A stretch of DNA of 9,462 nucleotides from Actinomycetota bacterium. Lineage in GTDB: Bacteria > Actinomycetota > Thermoleophilia > Gaiellales > Gaiellaceae. Location: positions 1-9,462 of the forward strand of contig JACDGR010000107.1 of assembly GCA_013821525.1 (NCBI GenBank), given 5' to 3'. The translations under genes were made by a program, and so were the position numbers. Every line of letters begins with the position of its first letter. Positions within the stretch are counted from its first letter, which is position 1. Under the pieces are notes generated by a model. That model had not been told where the DNA came from, did no database searches, and saw only the letters and a program-made list of their open reading frames with translations. Below, piece after piece: positions 6,650 through 9,462 of the stretch.

Positions 6650-7366
6650 GTGAACGTTTTCGTCACGGGTGGCTCGCGCGGGATCGGTCGCGCGATTGCC
6701 TTGCGCTTTGCACGCGGCGGGGCGAAACGCGTTGCGATCGGCTACTTCCGGAGCGACCGCGCAGCGGAGGAGACCGCCGCAGAGCTCCGCACGCTCGGCG
6801 CCGAGCCGACGCTCGTCCGGGGCAATATCGGCTCGGAGCGCGTGCTCGAGGAGGTTGCAGCGCTCGGCCCGCTCGACGTGCTCGTGCACAACGCCGCATC
6901 CGGCGTCAGCCGGCCGGCGCTGAAAGCAGAGGACAAGCACTGGGACTGGACGCTGAACACGAATGCGAAAGCGCTGCTGCAACTCGCGCGCGTCGCCGCG
7001 CCCGCAATGCCGGAGGGCTCCTCGATCGTCGCGATCTCCTCACTCGGCGCACAACGGGTGCTCGACAACTACATGCTCGTCGGCACGTCGAAGGCGGCGC
7101 TCGAAGCCCTCGTTCGCTATCTCGCGGTCGAGCTCGCACCGCGCATCCGCGTCAACTGTGTCTCGGGTGGCGTCGTCGAGACCGACGCCCTCGACGCGTT
7201 CCCGAACCGCGAGGAGATGCTCGCGGCCGGCGCCGCGAACCCCGTCGGCCGCATGGTCGACGCCGAAGACATCGCGGGCGCAGTCGCATTCCTCTGCTCC
7301 CCGGACGCGAGGATGATCCGGGGCCAGACGCTGATCGTCGACGGCGGCTTCTCCCTGACGGCGTAG
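6650..7366 (+). CDS. fabL: Enoyl-[acyl-carrier-protein] reductase III, FabL type
   Basis: A 238-aa NADPH-dependent short-chain dehydrogenase/reductase that reduces the enoyl-ACP double bond in the last step of each fatty-acid elongation cycle. The cofactor loop is TGGSRGIG (6-13). The catalytic pair is Tyr141 and Lys148 with six residues between them (YMLVGTSK), the FabI/FabL arrangement rather than the Tyr-x3-Lys of ordinary SDRs. Long stretches match Bacillus subtilis FabL as I remember it: NAASGVxRP, HWDWT, NAKALL, TSKAALEALxRYLAVEL, FPNREEML, GRM and MIRGQTLIVDGG. The N-terminus is short: the GTG puts the cofactor loop at residue 6. No good Shine-Dalgarno sequence is seen 5' of the GTG, and it follows the 92-aa gene by 11 bp, suggesting coupling. 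FabL enzymes are known to be less triclosan-sensitive than FabI. Function call is strong; physiological role as main or auxiliary reductase is unknown. Confidence 0.92.
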   Translation: MNVFVTGGSRGIGRAIALRFARGGAKRVAIGYFRSDRAAEETAAELRTLGAEPTLVRGNIGSERVLEEVAALGPLDVLVHNAASGVSRPALKAEDKHWDWTLNTNAKALLQLARVAAPAMPEGSSIVAISSLGAQRVLDNYMLVGTSKAALEALVRYLAVELAPRIRVNCVSGGVVETDALDAFPNREEMLAAGAANPVGRMVDAEDIAGAVAFLCSPDARMIRGQTLIVDGGFSLTA

Positions 7367-7388
7367 CAATCGGCGTCACACTCTCGTC

Positions 7389-7403
7389 ACGGAGGCTGCC
7401 GCC
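7389..7403 (+). repeat. 15-bp direct repeat, copy 1 (ACGGAGGCTGCCGCC)
   Basis: An exact copy occurs at 7467-7481, 78 bp downstream start to start, within the same intergenic spacer. The flanks of the two copies differ, so the 15-mer itself seems to be the conserved unit. Confidence 0.75.
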
Positions 7404-7466
7404 GGCGACCTGCCGAGGAACCTCTGAGCCCGCCTGCGTTTGGGGAAACACGGTCACCCTTCGGCG

Positions 7467-7481
7467 ACGGAGGCTGCCGCC
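7467..7481 (+). repeat. 15-bp direct repeat, copy 2 (ACGGAGGCTGCCGCC)
   Basis: Exact match to 7389-7403. Its last base begins the left arm of the hairpin at 7481-7499. Confidence 0.75.
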
Positions 7482-7510
7482 ATCGCTGAGAGGGCGATGC
7501 TTAGGTTTTT
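7481..7510 (+). terminator. Possible weak intrinsic terminator after fabL
   Basis: A 6-bp stem (CATCGC with GCGATG, 7-nt loop) is followed six bases later by TTTTT. The gap before the T run is longer than in a standard terminator, and a leader hairpin is equally possible. Confidence 0.3.
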
Positions 7511-7533
7511 CGACCGGCGGATACCACGGTCGC

Positions 7534-7842
7534 ATGGGAATCGCCGTGAGCCTCCTCATCTCCGCCGTCGGGCTGATCCTCGCGCTCGCAGTGCATCCGT
7601 CGCACGCCACGTCGGTCGACCCGAACACCGTCGGCTGGATCCTCTTCGTCGTCGGTCTCGTCGGTCTCGTCCTCGATCTGCTGCTCTGGTCGTCGTACGG
7701 CCCGGGCTACCTGCGCCGGACCGCCGTCGTCGACAACCGAGCGGCTGCGTATCCGGCTCGCCGCACGCGCGGCGTCCGCCGGACGATCGTCGAAGAGGAA
7801 GAGGTGCCCGTGTCCGGCCCGGGTGCTCCGCCCCCGCCCTAG
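7534..7842 (+). CDS. DUF6458-like small two-helix membrane protein
   Basis: A 102-aa membrane protein of unknown function that resembles the actinobacterial DUF6458 family. Seen: a MGIAVSLLISAVGLILALAV opening that forms TM1 (about 3-20), a short outer loop SVDPNTVGW (27-35), TM2 (about 34-52) with the repeated VVGLVGLVLDLLLW pattern, and a WSSYG segment after it. The cytosolic tail is basic, then has an EEEE run and ends in a Gly/Pro-rich stretch. ATG 7534 is chosen because the family pattern begins exactly there; the frame stays open far upstream but that part crosses fabL. Only a weak GGCGG lies upstream. The gene converges on proline dehydrogenase with 14 bp between stops. Family call is from remembered motifs. 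Confidence 0.8.
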   Translation: MGIAVSLLISAVGLILALAVHPSHATSVDPNTVGWILFVVGLVGLVLDLLLWSSYGPGYLRRTAVVDNRAAAYPARRTRGVRRTIVEEEEVPVSGPGAPPPP

Positions 7843-7856
7843 CCATCAGCGCGGCT

Positions 7857-8748
7857 CTAGGAACGGCCGAGCAGGCGTCCGACCGTGTCGGCCGCGACGT
7901 AACCGGCGATCTTCGGGTTCTCCTGCAAGCGCCGCATCGAGTACTCGTACCACTGCGTGCCGTACGGCACGTAGACGCGGAGACGGTGGCCCTCAGCGAC
8001 CAGCGTGTCTGCGCGATCGGGACGAACTCCGAGCAGCATCTGGAACTCGTACCGGTCGTGCGGCAGATCGCGCACGATCCGGAGCGCCTCACCGATCAGG
8101 AACTCGTCGTGCGTCGCCGACGTACGTGCCTTGCGCGACGAGCGCCTCGAGCGAGCGCACGTAGCTCAGCCGCACCTCTTCGGAGCCGCGGTAGGCGATC
8201 TCGACCGGCTCGACATAGATTCCCTTGCAGAGACGCACGTTCTCCAGACCGACGAGATCATCCGCCGTCCGGCGTAGGTACGCCTGCAGGACGACTCCGA
8301 CGTTCTCGTGCCCTGCGGCACGCAACCCACGGTAGAGGTCGAGCGTGCGGTCGGTCGTCGAGGAGTCCTCCATGTCGATTCGGACGAAGTTGCCACGCGC
8401 GTGCGCGTCGTCGACGACCGACTCGAGGTTCTCACGGCAGAGCTCGGAGTCGAGCTCGAGCCCGAGGCCGGTCAGCTTGACCGAGACGTTCGCGTCGAGA
8501 CCCTCAGCATCGATCCGCGCCAGTGCATCGAGGTACTGCCCCGCAATCGCGCGCGCTTCGGCCGCGCTCGTGATCTCCTCGCCGAGCACGTCGACGGTGG
8601 CGAGCTTACCCTTCGCGTTCAGCTTGCGGACGACGCGGATCGCGTCGTCGAGGCTCGGCCCCGCGATGTACCGGGAGGAGAGCCTGCCGACCACTGCCTT
8701 CGGCACGGCGGGCAGCATGCGAACGATCGCGCGGTCGAGGAGAGCCAC
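7857..8748 (-). pseudogene. Proline dehydrogenase, interrupted by a frameshift near 8115
   Basis: Encodes an FAD-dependent proline dehydrogenase (L-proline to pyrroline-5-carboxylate, membrane-associated) of the short monofunctional type, but in two frames. The first 211 residues run from GTG 8748: LLDRAIVRMLPAVPK opening, RLCKGIYVEP with the conserved barrel lysine, and YRGSEEVRLSYVR, up to GTYVG. The frame then shifts at G8115; reading on unshifted gives eight wrong residues and TGA at 8091-8089. The next frame, from 8114, continues with THDEFLIGEALRIVRDLPHDRYEFQ, then WYEYSMRRLQEN carrying the substrate-binding arginines, to TAG 7859-7857. The joined protein is about 297 aa, normal for the family. 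Homologues usually read (I/F)ATHD here, so five bases seem missing (or two, or one is extra). This may be a real mutation or an assembly error. TACGAT lies 11 nt before the GTG. Confidence 0.88.
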
Positions 8749-8759
8749 AGGCGGCGGGC

Positions 8760-8765
8760 ATCGTA
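8760..8765 (-). promoter_or_regulatory. Candidate -10 (TACGAT) for proline dehydrogenase
   Basis: TACGAT, four of six bases of TATAAT, ends 11 nt before GTG 8748, giving a leader of only a few bases. No Shine-Dalgarno sequence is evident. Confidence 0.35.
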
Positions 8766-8790
8766 CTCGGCCGGCCGTGCCGACAGAACG

Positions 8791-8798
8791 GTTCGAAC
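8791..8798. promoter_or_regulatory. Palindrome GTTCGAAC upstream of proline dehydrogenase
   Basis: A perfect 8-bp palindrome lies 43-50 bp before the GTG and about 25 bp upstream of the candidate -10, a place where an activator or repressor could bind. Short enough to be chance. Confidence 0.2.
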
Positions 8799-8805
8799 GT
8801 CGGGG

Positions 8806-9102
8806 CTAGCCCTCGCGCATGAAACCCTGGCGTGCGGCGCTGACGAGCGCCACGGCCTCGGGAAAGAGCACGCGCATCGCATCGCGCATCGCCATCGTCT
8901 GCTCCTCGGCGGTGCCGGGAAGCTGGAGCTGAGCAAGCGCACCACTCGTCAGCTCAACGGCGGTGTTCAGCGTCAGCGTTGCGAACTGCTCGCGCTGCGC
9001 CTCGTGCACGGACTCGGCCTGCTGCTCCGCGAAGTCGCGCAGGCCGCGAAGCAGATCCTCCGGATCGCCGCCGAACGGGAAGCCACCAAATCCACCTTCC
9101 AT
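8806..9102 (-). CDS. Small Gly/Phe-start helical protein of unknown function (98 aa)
   Basis: I do not recognise a named family. The N-terminus is glycine- and phenylalanine-rich (MEGGFGGFPFGGDPEDLLRG, 1-20), followed by a mostly helical, Glu/Gln/Ala-rich body (FAEQQAESVHEAQREQFATL, then LTSGALAQLQLP) and a final hydrophobic helix around MRVLFPEAVALVSAARQGF. There is no cysteine, signal peptide or clear membrane segment. A coiled-coil or oligomeric role is plausible but unproven. ATG 9102 follows the upstream stop by 9 bp; CGAGG is too close to serve as a ribosome site, while TAACCT ends 6 nt upstream. It lies 57 bp before proline dehydrogenase on the same strand. Confidence 0.7.
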   Translation of the reverse strand: MEGGFGGFPFGGDPEDLLRGLRDFAEQQAESVHEAQREQFATLTLNTAVELTSGALAQLQLPGTAEEQTMAMRDAMRVLFPEAVALVSAARQGFMREG

Positions 9103-9108
9103 GCCTCG

Positions 9109-9114
9109 AGGTTA
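9109..9114 (-). promoter_or_regulatory. Candidate -10 (TAACCT) for leaderless 98-aa gene
   Basis: TAACCT ends 6 nt before ATG 9102, and its first three bases are the stop codon of the upstream gene. Sequence and spacing are identical to those before the MFS gene. Confidence 0.38.
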
Positions 9115-9462
9115 GCCGAGCGGGGTCAGGTACCCGCGCTCGACCTCTCCGACGAAGGCATCGATCGCGCCCGTTGCGCCGCGGATCGCTTCCGAGAACG
9201 GCGAGCCGACCTCGCCGAGTACGCGCTCGAGCGTGAGCGTCGCCGCCCCGACCTCGTCGAGGTAGGCGGGCGATGCGACCCGTGGGGGCGCGCCGACCAC
9301 GCGTTCGAGCGCCAGTGCGGCCTCTTCGGCAGCTTCGATCCCGGGCGCCTGCTCGACCATGCGCACCTGAACGAGCTGCTCGCGAAGATCGGCCAGCTGA
9401 CCGCCGCCTGCCAGGTCGCCCGCGAGCTCGCACATCGCGACGATCGACGCAGTCTCGCGCAC
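9112..9462 (-). CDS. Unknown protein, partial (N-terminus at or beyond right edge)
   Basis: At least 116 residues are readable to the TAA at 9114-9112, ending in GYLTPLG. The reading frame is open to the window edge. A GTG happens to be the last codon, but the true start may lie outside. Composition is Ala/Glu/Val/Leu-rich, consistent with a soluble helical protein (for example LREQLVQVRMVEQAPGIEAA and LTLERVLGEVGSPFSEAIRG). One cysteine, no membrane helix, no motif I recognise. It is followed after 9 bp by the 98-aa gene and then proline dehydrogenase, so it may belong to one transcription unit with them. Confidence 0.6.
   Translation of the reverse strand: MRETASIVAMCELAGDLAGGGQLADLREQLVQVRMVEQAPGIEAAEEAALALERVVGAPPRVASPAYLDEVGAATLTLERVLGEVGSPFSEAIRGATGAIDAFVGEVERGYLTPLG

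Larger units (their letters stand above)
7367..7533 (+). other. Structured spacer between fabL and the DUF6458-like gene
   Basis: This is the longest gene-free stretch (167 bp). It contains an exact 15-bp direct repeat and several possible hairpins. Hairpin 1 is CGGAGG (7390-7395) with CCTCTG (7421-7426) enclosing CGGC-GACCT-GCCG (7403-7415). Hairpin 2 is GTTT-GGGG-AAAC (7438-7449). Hairpin 3 is CATCGC/GCGATG (7481-7499), followed by TTTTT at 7506-7510. It could be the fabL terminator, a structured leader of the next gene, or an operator region. No known riboswitch consensus was recognised. Confidence 0.5.

Noticed and set aside
7481..7510. Possible TPP riboswitch because of CTGAGAGGG
   Set aside because: Only this short stretch resembles the thi box; the downstream ACC...CTGATCTGGGTAATACC part is absent and no thiamine gene follows.
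6475..7533. Upstream extension of the DUF6458-like frame across fabL
   Set aside because: The frame is open by chance and Arg-rich until the conserved MGIAVSLL start at 7534; fabL is the real gene there.
7840..7860. AGCC/GGCT hairpin between the convergent DUF6458-like and proline dehydrogenase genes as a bidirectional terminator
   Set aside because: Only a 4-bp stem with no T run on either side.
1..9462. Mobile elements, CRISPR arrays, tRNA or rRNA genes, prophage or defence genes
   Set aside because: No transposase, integrase, terminal inverted repeats, spaced repeat array, tRNA-like cloverleaf or defence motif was seen; the gene content is metabolic and transport.

Overview
The window is GC-rich, densely packed DNA from a bacterial chromosome. 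Its proteins look actinobacterial, and the best guess is a Thermoleophilia-like lineage (Gaiellales or Solirubrobacterales). That placement rests on the protein style, a DUF6458-like membrane protein and the many GTG starts and short overlaps. It is an inference, not a computed result. There are no RNA genes, insertion sequences, CRISPR arrays or other mobile-element signs, and no gene-free stretch longer than about 170 bases.

Bases 1-6303, minus strand, hold six almost touching genes. In transcription order they are an EamA/DMT permease, a 14-TM-type DHA2 MFS exporter, 4-hydroxyphenylpyruvate dioxygenase (hpd), a CDF zinc-type exporter with three tandem C-terminal domains, a fumarylacetoacetase-like hydrolase, and a threonine/serine dehydratase cut by the left edge. 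HPPD and the FAH-type hydrolase are the first-ring and last steps of tyrosine breakdown through homogentisate. Homogentisate dioxygenase and maleylacetoacetate isomerase are not in the window. The dehydratase adds a second amino-acid catabolic activity.

Bases 6304-7842, plus strand, start from a 56-bp divergent intergenic region. They hold a conserved-looking 92-aa protein of unknown function, a very clear FabL-type enoyl-ACP reductase (Tyr-x6-Lys), a 167-bp spacer with a 15-bp direct repeat and several hairpins, and a DUF6458-like two-helix membrane protein.

Bases 7857-9462, minus strand, hold proline dehydrogenase broken by a frameshift near 8115, preceded by two small proteins of unknown function, one of them running off the right edge.

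A cross-cutting signal is that seven of the eleven start sites inside the window have a TANNNT hexamer (-10-like) ending 6-11 nt upstream, mostly without a good Shine-Dalgarno sequence. Three of the starts that lack it (CDF, dehydratase, fabL) are exactly those directly downstream of another gene. This suggests leaderless transcription of short units: EamA; MFS; hpd-CDF; FAH-dehydratase; 92-aa-fabL; 98-aa; PRODH. No wholly new defence or mobile system is visible.
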